Of a DNA stretch of 64,000 nt, positions 1 to 12,065 are shown one piece after another. The DNA comes from Isoetes taiwanensis (lineage: Eukaryota; Streptophyta; Lycopodiopsida; Isoetales; Isoetaceae), in the NCBI GenBank assembly GCA_021234155.1, contig JAJEKV010000213.1:808001-872000 (forward strand), written 5' to 3'. The notes beneath the pieces are model-generated. The model was not told the DNA's origin and did no database searches. It worked only from the letters and a program-made list of their open reading frames with translations. The translations under genes were made by a program, and so were the position numbers. Every line of letters starts with the position of its first letter. Positions within the stretch are counted from its first letter, which is position 1.

Positions 1-3000
1 AGGTAAGGAATTTCAGAGGCAAGGACCTGCATGGACAGCAAAATAACATGCAATAAATACTTGATTGAAGAACATAAACATAAGCCATCTTAACAGTTTA
101 TTATCAATTTAAAGAAAGATTGAATACGTAAATCTTAAACTAAAATGAAAGAAGATATAACAGTCTAAATTAAATGTGAAATTGCAAAGAAAGCATGCAC
201 AAGTTACATGCAAAAGTAAATATGAAAGCAGAAGAACATTTCATGCAAAAAGACATGCACAAATTCATGCAAAAGACATGCACAAAGGCATGCAAAACGT
301 CATGCATATAACTCAATGAATAGCAATAACAAATGAAGAAAATTGACCTTGATCTGGCAGTTGAACTGTTATGAAAATGAGAGAACTGCAAAGCACGGCC
401 TCCAAAGATCAAATAGAGGAAGAATAAAGATGAATGGGGGGATATTTTCAGTCTAGAATAGCATAAACTCATGGTTCTTCCCTCTGAATGAGCTCCAATG
501 CTTTTATAGTCTACAAATGAGTTAGAACTGATGGAGGGAAAACAGGGGAGATTAAGTAAAGAGATTACCTCGAGATGGAGGGAAATTTTAAAGGGAGACC
601 ATGAAGAAGAAGAATAGATCAAGGGCCTTAACACTGGCCAGCTCATTGATCCTGCAAATGGAGGGCCTGATTCACCTCCAGCACAACAAGAACTAGTTAG
701 ATGGCTATGGCAAAAAGTCTGAAATCTCCCTTCACCCATGCAAAAAAATGACCAAAACGACCACATCCTTTAGGGCACACAACTGCTCCATTCGTGGCCA
801 CCTCCAATCCGACAAGCTCCATCGTGGCTCCATTGGCATCGCTCTGGTGCATAGATTAGGGTAAGCAGGAGATCCGTTAGGGTAAGGACGCATATCAGAG
901 CAGGGAAGGATCGTGTGCCAAAAGAGGTGACGTGGCAATACCACTTTTCCACATTGATGCCACTGTTGGAGGGCCCGTCTCCATTGAAGGGCACCCTCCC
1001 TTATAGCCATGTTGTTCCTTGGTTCTTCAAAGAAAAAATAGGCAAAAAAATGAGAAGATTAGAGCTCTGACCATCGCATAGTGTTATCAAGAAAGCCGAT
1101 GCTGCAAGCCTATAACAAGTCTATATAGATACGACATGCAAGAGAATACTCACAAAGTTCTATGAAAGTCATAATTACAAAGGGAGTAGTGTGCAAGAAA
1201 GTTCTCGTATTACCAAGTCCTACAAATAGCTAAGTCTTGCCGTGTTCAAAGTCATGTATGTTCTTCTCAATTGTTGGTGCTTCCTTGCTTCATAAATGAA
1301 ATGATATAAGAATAACTCACTTATTGGTGCTTTCATTATCATATGTCATCCCTACCACAATGTAAATGTCTAGTAGTTTACATTCTTATCTTCAAGTCAG
1401 TAGGGACCATATTGAAGTTGATGAGGGGTCGAATAGATTTAGTAAAAGAATGAATTAAAAACGACGTTGCTCTTGCATTTATAAGCTCAGGAAATAATTA
1501 ATGACCTATATATTAGTTAGAATTGTTGCTTTAAAGCTCATGTGACCTACTTGCTCCATTACGTTGTATATTAATTTAAGGAATACATTCGCTAAAGTTT
1601 AAGGGTCTCATTACGTAATCTTGCTTTATGTTCACTCTCTTTACCTTCACTCTCTGAGGGAGTGCTTGGCCAAGGCCTCTGATAATCCATTTAAAGTATG
1701 CATGTAATGCTTAACCAAACAGTTTAACTAAGGGCCTTGTGTGTAGAGTTAAATTGCCTTCATATGGCAAAGGAGCTTGCAAAGGTCAAAAGGTCAAACC
1801 TTTGTCTTGAAAGGACTTGACCTTTAAAAAAAGTGTAGTAGTAAGTTTTCTTATGTACACAAAACCAGCATGGTTATGGTTGTTGTTTAAGCAATAACTA
1901 CCACCATGGGCTTGCTGGGAGGCTAGCATTATGAAAGCTTTCCATTAAGACGCCATCTTCTTTTATTTAGATATTACATTTGTGTTTGTTAAGCATCACA
2001 GTGCATCCTTGCAGATTTGTTGCATGTATCAAGCTTCAGTAACTCCAAATGCTTATCAAGCCAACATATGTGTCCATGCCATTATTGTGTAATGTTTTTC
2101 CTATCTGCATGAAGGTAATCTTCTACTCTAGAAATTTGAGAAAGAACACTGTGTACTTTAGGTCAATCCCTATTTTCATTGACAATTCGGAGTAGTATGT
2201 TAGCAAAAAGGGAATGCAAACTCGTTGGGCAGTTCATTAATGTCAATTGTTGCACCAAACATCAATATCCATAAGGCATTCCCAGACTTCCAACTAAAAA
2301 GTCTACTTTTCTAACCGTTCTTAACTGCTTCCATCTCATTGTAATTCATATATGTTCATCAACCTTGAGGCATGCTCCTTGAATATTATTTCCTTTTAAA
2401 AGGGGCCCATACCCTTTAAAATTAAAGTCCCTTGGACACAAATTCAATTATTCACTATAATAAAAGATACTCCTTCTGGTATTCTGCAATCAAAACACCA
2501 TGCAGTTTCGTGAAATAAAGCATCGTGATAAAATAGCAATGTATAGGTTATGGTTTGAACTGGCATGCAGGATTTACATTAGTCTACACAAATATAGCAA
2601 TTAAAGCAGAAGGTGTAACTGCTTACAAAAGCGATATAATTTAACCTCTTTACATTTAACATCTTTAATAGAGCATTATCAAATAGTCCTTATTGTCGTA
2701 TTGCTTTGTGGAATTACATCATACCAATTTTGGTGGAGCTATAAGATGAAACATCAAAATAGGCCAAGCCAATGTTTAGAAACACTTAGTGCCATGACAT
2801 AAAAATCGACGCTCATGACTAAAAGTTAGTGCACTCGGTGTCTATCTGTTTGGGAGCTATGTCTAAAATAATGTGTTGGCAGCATAATTTTTTATGTAGC
2901 CTATCCAACTATGCTAATGCAAAAATTTTGCAAATTACCATAATTATGGCAAAGATAGTAGAAATAAGCTACAACCAAGATCCTTCAGCTTTGTAGCCTC

Positions 3001-3940
3001 TCTAATTAGAATCTTCAGTTTTCAAAGTAATGGAATGCAATATCATTATACTATGGAACATCTAGGAACAATACTGTACTGTGATCCTAAAAAAGAAAAA
3101 AGAATACAACATCTTACCATCACCTAAGCAACCGTCATGTGAAATAGATCTCTCAAACCAATACCGTATAGCAAAAGCACCTTCACCTCTAACATTATCA
3201 TCCAAAACCTCAACAACACCTCGAATAATTGTAGAGTCAAGAATAAGTTGTAAATCCTATCACCATACTTTATTTTGAACTCTGTATATGAATGGTAAAT
3301 GGCCTTTTAAGAGAGCCTCTTATTTCACCATTATCTAATCTTAGGCAACGGGGGCCTGATCTCATTTGCCATAGCTAATGCTTCAACTGTGTAACACAGA
3401 CAAGGCAACATTAAAGACATGCTAGAATAAACCGTGGGTTTAAGAATGACATTCTCTTTCTTAGGCTCCTTAGACTTCTTCTTTCATGACTGAAAAGCAA
3501 GCCCAAAACAAACGAATAAGGCTTACCATGTTGGAGCAACAACACTAATCTCGGATGAAATAAAACAGCGAATCATGCACCTTTAACAGTTTCGACCTGA
3601 GAAAGATAGTATCTAGAGCTTTCTAGATTGAATCAACCAAAAGAGCTATGCAGGGAAGTAATTTCCACGGCAAAAATGAAGGTCATCGTTAGTATAAATG
3701 GCGATAAATAATTTCCATAGCTTTTTGAATTTCTTCCATCGTAGATGGAGAAATTCCTAGATCTAATGGCTGGAATTCGTTTAAGCTGAGGTGTCTTGCT
3801 AGGTGGATAGCCTAGGAAGCAGGAAATGTTGTAGTAGAGGTTAGGCAAGCCTGCTAAATAAAAAATTCCGAAAAAAAAAACTCTTGCCACTACACTAAAA
3901 ACTCAACTGAAGATTTGTTTACCCCATAGTTCTCCCAACA
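1..3940. other. No gene recognised; AT-rich intergenic sequence
   Basis: I see no convincing exon on either strand. The longest open frame (minus strand, 170-766) has no recognisable domain and partly covers a short repetitive stretch around 180-310, where CATGCA/ATGCAC-like words recur. Around 3,750-3,870 there is sequence related to 61,380-61,490 (shared GATCTAATGGCTG and GTTAGGCAAGCCTGCTAA words), so part of this area belongs to a dispersed repeat family. Confidence 0.5.
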
Positions 3941-4005
3941 CTTAACACTCAAGAGGGACATACACATGGCTATCATTTGAAGGGCGTAGTTGCATGTAAT
4001 GCCAC

Positions 4006-4217
4006 AATAAGGTTATCGGTTTGGCCGAGGCTGATAACAAAAAATGTGTGATCGATGTTGTACGTCCGAGGCCAGATATTTGGCACGTAAGACCGAGGCC
4101 TGCTAGGGCTAAAGACCGGGCCGAGGCCTTAGGTGCCAAATATTTGGCCTCGGACGTACAACCGAGGCCATGCATTTTTTGTAATCAGTGAGGCAAAGAC
4201 CGATTAACCACCTTATC
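4006..4217. repeat. Foldback (MITE-like) element, copy 1
   Basis: The outer ends are inverted copies (ATAAGGTTATCGGT at the left, ACCGATTAACCACCTTAT at the right). An inner pair is almost perfect: TTGTACGTCCGAGGCC near 4,059 against GGCCTCGGACGTACAA near 4,147. The whole segment can fold into one long hairpin and has no coding capacity. Related copies lie at about 4,350-4,500, 5,770-6,010 and 6,220-6,275. I infer a non-autonomous DNA element. The target duplication is not resolved. Confidence 0.7.
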
Positions 4218-4339
4218 GAGCTTATATAGGTAAAATAGTACTGATAGGTAAAGTCATATTGATACCTAGACCAGTACTGATAACTAATTATCAACTTGGA
4301 CCAGTAGTGATAACCAACAAACAACGACTCTACTTTAAC

Positions 4340-4510
4340 GCACAGAAGAGTCTGATAAGGTAAGGTTTTCGGTCTGCCCGAGGCCGATAACTAAAAATAC
4401 ATGACCGGGTTGTACGTCCAAGGCCAGATATTTAGCACGTAAGGTCGAAGCCTACTAGCATTGAAGGCCAGACAATCGAGGTCATGCATTTTTTGTTTTA
4501 TCTTATATGG
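4340..4510. repeat. Foldback element family, degenerate copy 2
   Basis: This repeats the words of the 4,006-4,217 element in the same order: GATAAGGTAAGGTTTTCGGTC, then CCGAGGCCGATAACTAAAAAT, then TTGTACGTCC, then CATGCATTTTTTGT. It is more diverged and the inner hairpin is partly lost. It is preceded by a short inverted pair (GACTCTACTTT / AGAGTC) also seen before the copy near 5,800. Confidence 0.55.
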
Positions 4511-5640
4511 GTGGAATAGTAATGATATCATGTAATGATAACTAGTTATCACCCTCTAGTTATCAAAATAGAAATGGGGTCGTCTAAATCTGCTGGTGTG
4601 CAATCTGGTGATGCCACGTGGCACTTTCCTACAATGCGGAATGGAAGTCGGGTGGACCCATTCCGCGTAACCGGCTGGGCAGGTTATTTTTTAGGGTTGC
4701 CCTTAGGGTTCTGCTTAGAGCGGATCCCCATTAGCATCACACTCGTGTTTCGTGTTTGATACCTGCCATGTAGGCAATCACAGGCAGAGCAAATGCAGAC
4801 CATTTCCATTTTCAATCGCATAACTTACCTTTTTTATTCCGGTGACAGAGCAGCAAACGCCCAAGAAGATTTGAGATAGCTGGTTTGGATACGTAGGAGA
4901 ACTGGAAGTCGGTTTGAATATGCCCTAAACGACAAACTCCAGGGCAACTTCAGTTTTGAGATGCGATGATGGTGCATCCAAAACCCCTGGAACCGGATGG
5001 CGCCATGTTACCCAATTTGAGTTCCGGTGGAAGCAATGGGAATAGCAAATCGTGGAGCCAGGAGTGCCATATGGCACAGTATTTCCGGTAGATGACCCTA
5101 ATGGAGATGGACCCTTAGGGTTCTTTGCCGCATTTTTTTTAAGGGTTGTTCTTCGATCTCGCTAAAAAGATCTCGCGAAATGCTCTCAGGGGGTTGTTCT
5201 CTGCTAAATGCGAACTTCAATCTCGCTAAATGATCTCTTGAGGGGTTGTTCTTTGATCTCGCAAATGCGGTTCGCGACCGGTTCTTCTTCGAGCTTTGCA
5301 AGCAAGATCTTCGGCGATTCTCAAGCGGTGACGCGATCGGTTCTTCATGCGATCGGTTCTTCAAGCGGATGCGAGCTCAATAGTTCGAGCTCTGCGGTTC
5401 TTTGCTTGACTTGTTGTTTCCATTGTTGTTTGCTGCTGCAGCCATGTAAGATAGCAAGCCGGAAGTAGAGGCTCGTAGAAAAAATCTCCAAAATCTTGCT
5501 TTCGAGAAAACTTCCCCATCCGCAAAAATCTTGCTTAAATCTTGTTGAAAAGCCTCTTAAACTCGCAATCTCTTGCGATCTTGTAAACTCGTTTTTCCCC
5601 TTGAAACGACTCCCCTTGAAACGACTCCCCATTTCTATTT

Positions 5641-5760
5641 TGTAGGGGAATGAAAACGGTCCAAAGATTCCCGGTTTGTGGGTGACCCGCCCGCCGCTGC
5701 CGGCCACTGGGACCACGGGCAAACCGGGAATCTTTGTCCCATTTCCATTCCCCTATACAA
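5641..5760. repeat. Compact 120-bp foldback element
   Basis: The left arm (TAGGGGAATGAAAACGGTCC, then AAAGATTCCCGGTTTG) and the right arm (CAAACCGGGAATCTTTG, then CCATTTCCATTCCCCTA) are inverted copies of about 37 bp separated by a GC-rich loop. The sequence differs from the neighbouring 4.0/5.8-kb foldback family, so at least two families are packed here. Confidence 0.7.
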
Positions 5761-5769
5761 CACCAATAA

Positions 5770-6280
5770 TGATAAGCAAAAAAAACAAGGACTCTCCTTT
5801 ACACTGGAGAGTCCGATAAGGTAAGGTTATCGGTCTAGCTAAGGCTGATAACCAAAAATGCGTGACCGGAGGTCCGACGTCCCGAGGCCCGTATTTGGCA
5901 CGTAGCGTCGAGGCGACTAAGGCCGAAGGCCGAGGAGGCCCGTTAGGGAAAGTATAACGTGTTTGATAACCGCCGAGGCCCGTTAGGGGAGGCTAAGATA
6001 TCAAAGGTGACATCGAAGGGCGACGATTCGATAACCGCCTTTATCGCCGCTATCAAAGGTGACTAAATATAACCGATAATTAGTTATCAAGATTAGGAGG
6101 AGTACTGATAATTAGTTATCAGTACTGATAATTACTGGAGGAGTTATCAATACTGGAGTAATTATCAGTCAGTACTCCTCCAGTACTGATAACTAATTAT
6201 CAGTACTATTCTAGTAATGATAAGCAAAAAAAAAGCACTCTCCCTTTCCATACAAAAGTCCGATAAGGTAAGGTATGGTA
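5770..6280. repeat. Foldback element family, copies 3 and 4
   Basis: Two further partial copies of the family at 4,006-4,217. The first starts with an inverted pair GGACTCTCC / GGAGAGTCC followed by GATAAGGTAAGGTTATCGGTC, with GAGGCC-rich blocks behind it. The second (about 6,210-6,275) keeps the same AATGATAAGCAAAAAAAA and TCCGATAAGGTAAGG words. Between them are repeated GATAACTAATTATCAGTACT palindromes. The last copy ends about 75 bp upstream of the zinc-finger gene start, so it may lie in that gene's promoter or 5' UTR. Confidence 0.55.
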
Positions 6281-6346
6281 TATCCGCGTCGCGGGAGAAG
6301 ATAGGAAAGTAGAACTTGTAGCAGTTATCTGGTGCCCAGAAAGAAT

Positions 6347-7759
6347 ATGGCAGCAAATATGTCAATGGCCTCCTGCTCCTTATTCCAGACGCTGCCGCCC
6401 TTCCCATTGCCGGTAACTCGAATTCGGTCAAACACACATCCGGCATGCATACTTGCTTGCAGCGCTATTGCAGATCAGGTAACCTCCTTCCATTCATATT
6501 GGATTCTATAATCTCTACAGCCTTTGATTATAATCTCCATAGCCGGAAATAATAATTTGCTTAACTCTAATTATGGATGCCAGACCATTTCAGGTACTTC
6601 CATCACCTGCAGTGATTGCAAGGATAAAGGTTGGATAATCTGTGGTTTTTGCAATGGTCAGAAGACTGATGTTCCTTATCGAGGCAATAGATTTTATAGA
6701 AGATGTCCCACATGTAAAGCTGTATGTTTTTTGCCCATTTATCATTAAGCTGATCGAAGTTTACTTTGTTCTGAACTAAGTAGTGTAACTAGTTAGCTGT
6801 TGGAAATGGAAATTGTAATCACCTTGCTGGATGGTTACGGTCAGTAGATTATAGCGCAGAGACAGAAAATGCAGTATTTTTTTGAGCCTTGCTAGTGATT
6901 CTAGCACATATTGTAGAAAATGAACAAGTTTACTGATAATCAAGGAAACATGTGATGGACCTTTGGGAAGATTTGAAGAGCATTGGTAGTGTTTTATGTA
7001 TGCGACAAGAACAGTTATGCCTCCACTTTCCATATCTATACCAAGAGTGCATAACTTGCTTCTTGAAACAAAAGGGCTTGGAGTGATTGATTAGATATAG
7101 GCTAGGCTACTGTGTGAATTTTACACCAACTCTAAGTACCCAGAAGAGGATTAAAATGTAGATTCTAGCAGTCAAGGTCTATTCTAGTGGTGATCTGATT
7201 GAACTTCAAGGGCAGAATACATTGCTGATGTGTAGATCAACATAAATCAGACATCCTTTATAGTTCTTGGATGTTTCACAGATCTAAATGTAAGGGCATG
7301 AATCATTAATGGTGAATCGCATGCATACGCCAAAGGTTGATTTTTCACTAGAATTGCTGCAAATATAAGTTATGGAGAGCAGGAGGTGTGAGTGCTCTCA
7401 CAGGCATATGGAAATAGGATGCTGCATATGAAGTCGTTTAATATGCAAGGTAAGTTGAATGTGTGGTTAATATTATATCCGCCTTTTAACGTTCAGTCTA
7501 TGACATGATGTATCTCGAAAATTTGCAAAAGAGAGATCATATCAAATATTTTTTGATCTCTCTCACAGCTTCATTAGTATTGATCTAGAAGGCGACCTTC
7601 ATGTGGATGGTTGGGAAATTGTTAGTGCAGTAATAGAAATGTTTTACTCTACAGTTCAATTTTAAATTGGATGTTGTGTTGTGCCAGGTTGGAGTTACGC
7701 TTTGTTCTAAATGTAGAGTCTTCAAGTGTGTAACACTTCCAGATGTCGAGGACGCTTAG
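6347..7759 (+). CDS. Small plastid-type DnaJ-like CXXC zinc-finger protein (three exons)
   Basis: I join three exons: 6347-6478, 6584-6721 and 7688-7759. Donors are CAG|GTAACC and GCT|GTATGT, acceptors are GCCAG|ACC and GCCAG|GTT, and all joins are phase 0, giving 113 aa and a TAG stop. The first 44 residues (MAANMSMASCSLFQTLPPFP and on) are rich in Ser, Thr, Arg and small residues with few acids, as in chloroplast transit peptides. Exons 2 and 3 carry four CXXC pairs (CSDC, CGFC, CPTC, CSKC) with YRRCPTCKA at the second junction. That fits the Cys-rich fold of DnaJ and its plastid relatives such as BSD2 and LQY1, which bind zinc and act in protein folding or photosystem maintenance. No J domain is present. 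The exact family member is not identified. Exon 3 lies 966 bp downstream, and its continuation of the Cys pattern is the main support for this model. Confidence 0.78.
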
Positions 7760-8540
7760 CAGGCCTGAAAACGTAAAAATAACACCTTCAAATTTGCAAA
7801 ACCATGATGGCAAGCGACTGACAGCCCACATCCATAAAAGAGAACTCTACATGATTCTCCTTTCTATTTCTTTTGTTTACAAGCCCGAATATTTAAGCAG
7901 GATGCACCTCTTGAAACAAAATTAGTGATATGAGACAGAAAAATAGATTCCCTTGAAATGCTAACAAATATATGAATTGAATGCACACAATTACTACATT
8001 ATTCTGAGACAACCTATGAATTTGGATTGTTGGATCCAATGATAGTACGACATATGCCATTTATCTTCAAAGAGCAGATTGGAGTAAACTGCTGTATATT
8101 TGATTTTATCCTATGCTCTGCTCTTGTTTGCATTTACCACACATCATAATTTATCCTATGCTCCGCTCTTGTTTGCATTCATCACAATTTGAAACACCGT
8201 TTTTTACTAACTGATCCTATTTTCAAATCATTATCTACCCTGCTTAAATCTTGGCCTTTCAGCCAAGAATAGTGGAATACATTTGTGGCATCAACTAATA
8301 GCAACCGTTATTTGGATACACACAATCTACTCTCCTGGTTGCATAATTCTAGGATGAACTTGGATGAATGCAATTTCCTGATCCAATGATACCTGGGGTA
8401 TAGCCATAACGTTCGAGTTTGTATCCGAAGGTTTAATATCCTTCTCATTTAGCTTGAATAGGATGTGACATGTCTAGTAAGATTTTAGAAAAATAGTTAG
8501 ATTAGATAGATAATAAATAGATATTATGTTTCCACTGACC
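7760..8540. other. No gene recognised; short tandem duplication
   Basis: This follows the zinc-finger gene and probably starts with its 3' UTR. A roughly 56-bp unit is repeated twice at about 8,105-8,190 (TTTATCCTATGCTC, then GCTCTTGTTTGCATT). Nothing else stands out. Confidence 0.5.
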
Positions 8541-8772
8541 CGAAGTACATATGTGGACTTTATAATGCTTATATCGTTAATAAGAGATACGATTCTATTA
8601 TTTGGTTTTTAAACAATGGTAGATGTTTGCTCACCCTGGAAATAAACATGAGGTGACTCCAAAGAATATATGTGGACTTTATAGTGCTTATATCGTTAAT
8701 AAGAAATATGATTCTATCATTTGGTTTTTAAACAATGGTAGATGTTTCCTCACCCTGGAAATAAACATGAGG
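8541..8772. repeat. 119-bp tandem duplication
   Basis: Two copies at a period of about 119 bp share ATGTGGACTTTATA, GCTTATATCGTTAATAAGA, TTTGGTTTTTAAACAATGG and CACCCTGGAAATAAACATGA in the same order with few mismatches. No open frame runs through both copies. Confidence 0.85.
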
Positions 8773-10602
8773 TCTAAGTCTGGAAGGAAGGAAAAATAAA
8801 ATTGAAGAGACCACAGAATATTACTAGAGTTCTGATATGATGATTTGAAACGTGTGCATCAAGACCAGACAACACATCTGTCCATCATCTCCATTGAAAT
8901 GCACCAGTCTGCGTGTTTTCATGTTTCTTGATTGGTCGTTTCATGTGCGGAGCCTTATTAATGGTCTAAACAAGGTGGTTCGTTTTGTGCTATTTTGTTT
9001 CGTTTTGCTTATGAATTGCACATGTACTGAGAAGAAACATCTGAAGTTCAATGCCCAAACCAAATGAAATTGGCATAATGATGTTCTTTGTCTCAAACAC
9101 ATTAACCATTCGTGAATAATGCTTTGGCATTCCTGTACCACAAGAACCATCAAGAAAAGAACCGTCACTCGACGAATGTGCATGGTTAAAGTACATTTAT
9201 TCAATCAGTTTCAACAGTCTAGCCACTATATTTGGCCGAGTACACCTACTTACTATTTGAATGGAGTTTACCTCCAAAACATAGGCCAGCTCAATATTTA
9301 TAAATAGTATTAGGTACCCTTTCAAACCATTGGGAACCATTTCAATGCAAGATGAAAGGTCCAATACTTCACACCTAAGTCGAAATGGGGAGCTACCTGC
9401 ACATAACCAATCTTAGATCAACAAACATGCCAACATTATTATGAGGCACCTCTAACATCACCTATCATGGCCAATATCATATGACAAATCAAGGCAATAT
9501 GAAACTAAGGTTCGACAAGTAGTTCATAGCATCTAATATTGTTCAAAGCCCAACTTCACGCATCATTCAATGTACTTACCTGGCAATATTTATGCATGGC
9601 TGAATTGAAATTGTGGGCCTAAGGAAGCATGATGTCTGCATTGCTAGAGTCCTGGCTAATATATGAGCAAGATGTTGGGTTAAATGCTCCTGGATGAGAA
9701 GTGCATGTCATGCTTTTATAGTTGTAACAACATACTTATTGAACATTTTCAAAAAATAGTAAATGCCATTTTCATAAGCAACATCTTATCTAACAAAGAA
9801 ACCTTGAGTCACATGGAAAAAACCTACAGGACAAAAACAAGAATGGAAGCATGCAAACAACCAAATAATTTGTCTGCAATTCTATCTTGTGAAAGGGAAT
9901 GAGGTTACTAGTGAAAGTAGCAGGAACTAGCATTGTTTCCAAAACATTTTTTCAGTAACATCCCTAGTATGGCCTGCCACTAGTCCTTCTATAAAGACAA
10001 AAACATCTGATTTCAGGTCAGAAAACCTCACACCTCTGCAAATAAACAAGGGCTTGTTGGAGGAATGTCCCAAAAGTATTTCCAGTTCCTGCATGAACTT
10101 GTGAGCAAGAGCAATGCAGTAGAACCATGTCAGAGTTGTCAGTGAAAATGTTCATTCATGTTTTACTCCCAAAGCGATGCATTCTAGAATTTGTCTTACG
10201 CATTAAATCTTACATCCTTGGATTTTAATTTGTTGAATCTACGCCTCTTGGTTCTGTGCAAGAATCCACGCCGGTTTGCCGGTTCCAACAATCGCAACAA
10301 CGCCCGACAATAATAGGCGCTACAATAGGTTTAGGCCAGTTTGTGGAATTGGGTATATTCTAGCATATACCTAGAATATGCAAATTTCTCACATAAGCGA
10401 GACCAGAATTCACCAGCTGGGAAAACTAAATTTAAACAAGAGATACACATCGTATTCGCCACTTACATTCTTTCTTTTCTTCCTATGTGGGACATCCTGT
10501 CAAACGCTTTAAAAGGCAGTTGCTCAGATTTGCAACATACTTGACTTGATTATTTATGAATGTCTCGTACAATGCCTTTCTCCTCTTCCTAGACTTGTCA
10601 TT
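8773..10602. other. No gene recognised
   Basis: AT-rich sequence with short open frames only. None has a recognisable motif, splice context or conserved-looking composition. I see no strong internal repeats. Confidence 0.5.
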
Positions 10603-10656
10603 AGCCGAAGTTAGGGGGCTATTTTGCCGAGTTCCTTAGAGAGAGTTATCTCGCGC
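10603..10656 (-). other. Plastid 23S rRNA gene fragment (nuclear plastid DNA)
   Basis: Read on the minus strand, this gives GCGCGAGATAACTCTCTC, then TAAGGAACTCGGCAAAATAG, then CCCCCTAACTTCGGC. That closely matches a conserved stretch of chloroplast 23S rRNA as I recall it (eubacterial 23S has the related AAGGAACTAGGCAAAATGG). Similarity stops on both sides, so only about 54 bp is left. I infer a small, old transfer of plastid DNA to the nucleus. A mitochondrial origin is less likely because the CTCTCTCTAAGGAACTCGG form is plastid-like. Confidence 0.7.
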
Positions 10657-10843
10657 GGGGGAAGGGAGGGTTATTTTGTCCAACTTGAGGAACACACATG
10701 ATGTGTACCGCCACTATAAAGGTGATCCCCCCCTCCCCCCCATCCCCCCAATAGTGGCAAATGACAAAGCATCATATCTCATATCTAGAAGGCATTCAGA
10801 CAAAACTATTTAAGCTGGATCTCTGATTGTCCCATTCCTGACT

Positions 10844-11008
10844 AGTCTCTTTAATAGAGCCCTCAATGAAGGCTTCCCCATGCAATTGACCGTCAGCAAA
10901 GTAGTTCCAATATATAAAGCAGGGGATCAACATTGTCTTGCCAAATACTGCACAATCATGGTCAGCACTTTGTTGGCTAAACTGTTCGCTATAACTAACA
11001 TCAATTGA
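10844..11008 (+). pseudogene. LINE reverse-transcriptase fragment
   Basis: A 54-codon open stretch before TGA reads SLFNRALNEGFPMQLTVSKV, then VPIYKAGD, then a diverged block ending in TLLAKLF. The series 'G.P..., S.VVPIYK.GD..., Y.TI.V...LAKLF' is the typical palm-region start of plant non-LTR retrotransposon reverse transcriptases. Only this block survives, with no endonuclease or catalytic FADD region nearby. It is a dead 5'-truncated or internally deleted copy. Confidence 0.7.
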
Positions 11009-11510
11009 CATCATGGGCATAGGAGACAAGGGTACGCGCAATTGGATAGACAGGTTTAAGACTCGACACTTCACTATTCACTACATTTCCACATTGCGCA
11101 CCCCAATAAAGGACAAGAACAATAAACGACATGATATGTATTGCTGCAAATATGCAAACGTATAAATATCTTGGAGTGAATTGCACTACCAAGCACAATT
11201 TCATTATAATGGGAAAAAATTTAGAAAATTGGAATTTTTTTTTTTTTGTAGACCTTATGCAGGGGTTGTATACACGTGTACAGTACCCATGTATCATATA
11301 TATATTGTGTACACCATAATATATTTAAAAAACATATTTACATAGTATCATGCACCTTCTGCAGGTGTTAGGTACACGAGTATGACACCCATGTATCATA
11401 CACATGGTTTTAAGATACATGAATAGATTTATAGACCTTCTGTGGGTATATGATACACGTGAGTAGTACACATGTATCATACATATGTTTGTAGCATACA
11501 TGTCTCAACC

Positions 11511-11670
11511 AGTCTTACATTTTTTTTTGGCAACTGAATAGATGCACCTACTGCTTCACCAATGTTATCTGCACCCCAACATATGATTGGAAGATCAATA
11601 GATGGCACCAAAGATTTCATGATCTCTGTTGCTACATTCAATGGATCAACATCCTTGCCATGAAAGGTGG
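11511..11670 (-). pseudogene. Orphan exon-like coding fragment, family not recognised
   Basis: On the minus strand this reads ATFHGKDVDPLNVATEIM, then KSLVPSIDLPIICWGADN, then IGEAVGASIQLPKKN, followed directly by an AAT|GTAAGA donor-like sequence. Composition and periodicity look protein-like, unlike the surrounding AT-rich or repetitive DNA. I do not recognise the family and see no neighbouring exon on either side. It may be a captured exon or the relic of a dead gene. Confidence 0.4.
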
Positions 11671-12065
11671 CTCTCTTTACCCCAAATGGCATGTATAATT
11701 GCCCCTATTGGTACTCTCCAAATGGCGCCATGGCACACCACACCCCCGATACCTCCCAAATGGCGCCACGGCACACCCCAAATGGCTCCATGGGGGGTGG
11801 GGAGGGGAGCAAGTACACCCCAATCTCAAATGGCGCCATTTGGGTGGTGCCAGAGGGGGGCAAGTATACCCCCATTTTGGTTGGTGCCAAGGGAAGTAGG
11901 TATACCCCCCAAATGGGGGTGGGGGGGGTTGGTTTTGGTTTTGTGGGGGAGAGGCAAGTATATTTGGTGGGTGCCATGGAAGGGCAGGTATACCCTCCAA
12001 ATGGTGCCAAAATAACAAAATGGCACCTTGAGGATGCCATGGCGCCATTTGCATCCGCAACCCTT
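11660..12065. repeat. GGCGCC-centred palindromic minisatellite
   Basis: The word CCAAATGG(C)GCCA recurs at irregular 25-60 bp intervals, in both orientations because it is itself a palindrome. One copy near 11,827 (CAAATGGCGCCATTTG) is a perfect 16-bp palindrome. G-runs and C-runs alternate between copies. Further single copies (AATGGCGCCA) occur near 12,281 and 12,325. The many overlapping open frames here result from the repeat and are not genes. Confidence 0.7.

Noticed and set aside
170-766. 198-codon minus-strand open frame
   Set aside because: No recognisable domain, Cys/Ser/Phe-rich low-complexity composition, and it overlaps simple CATGCA repeats.
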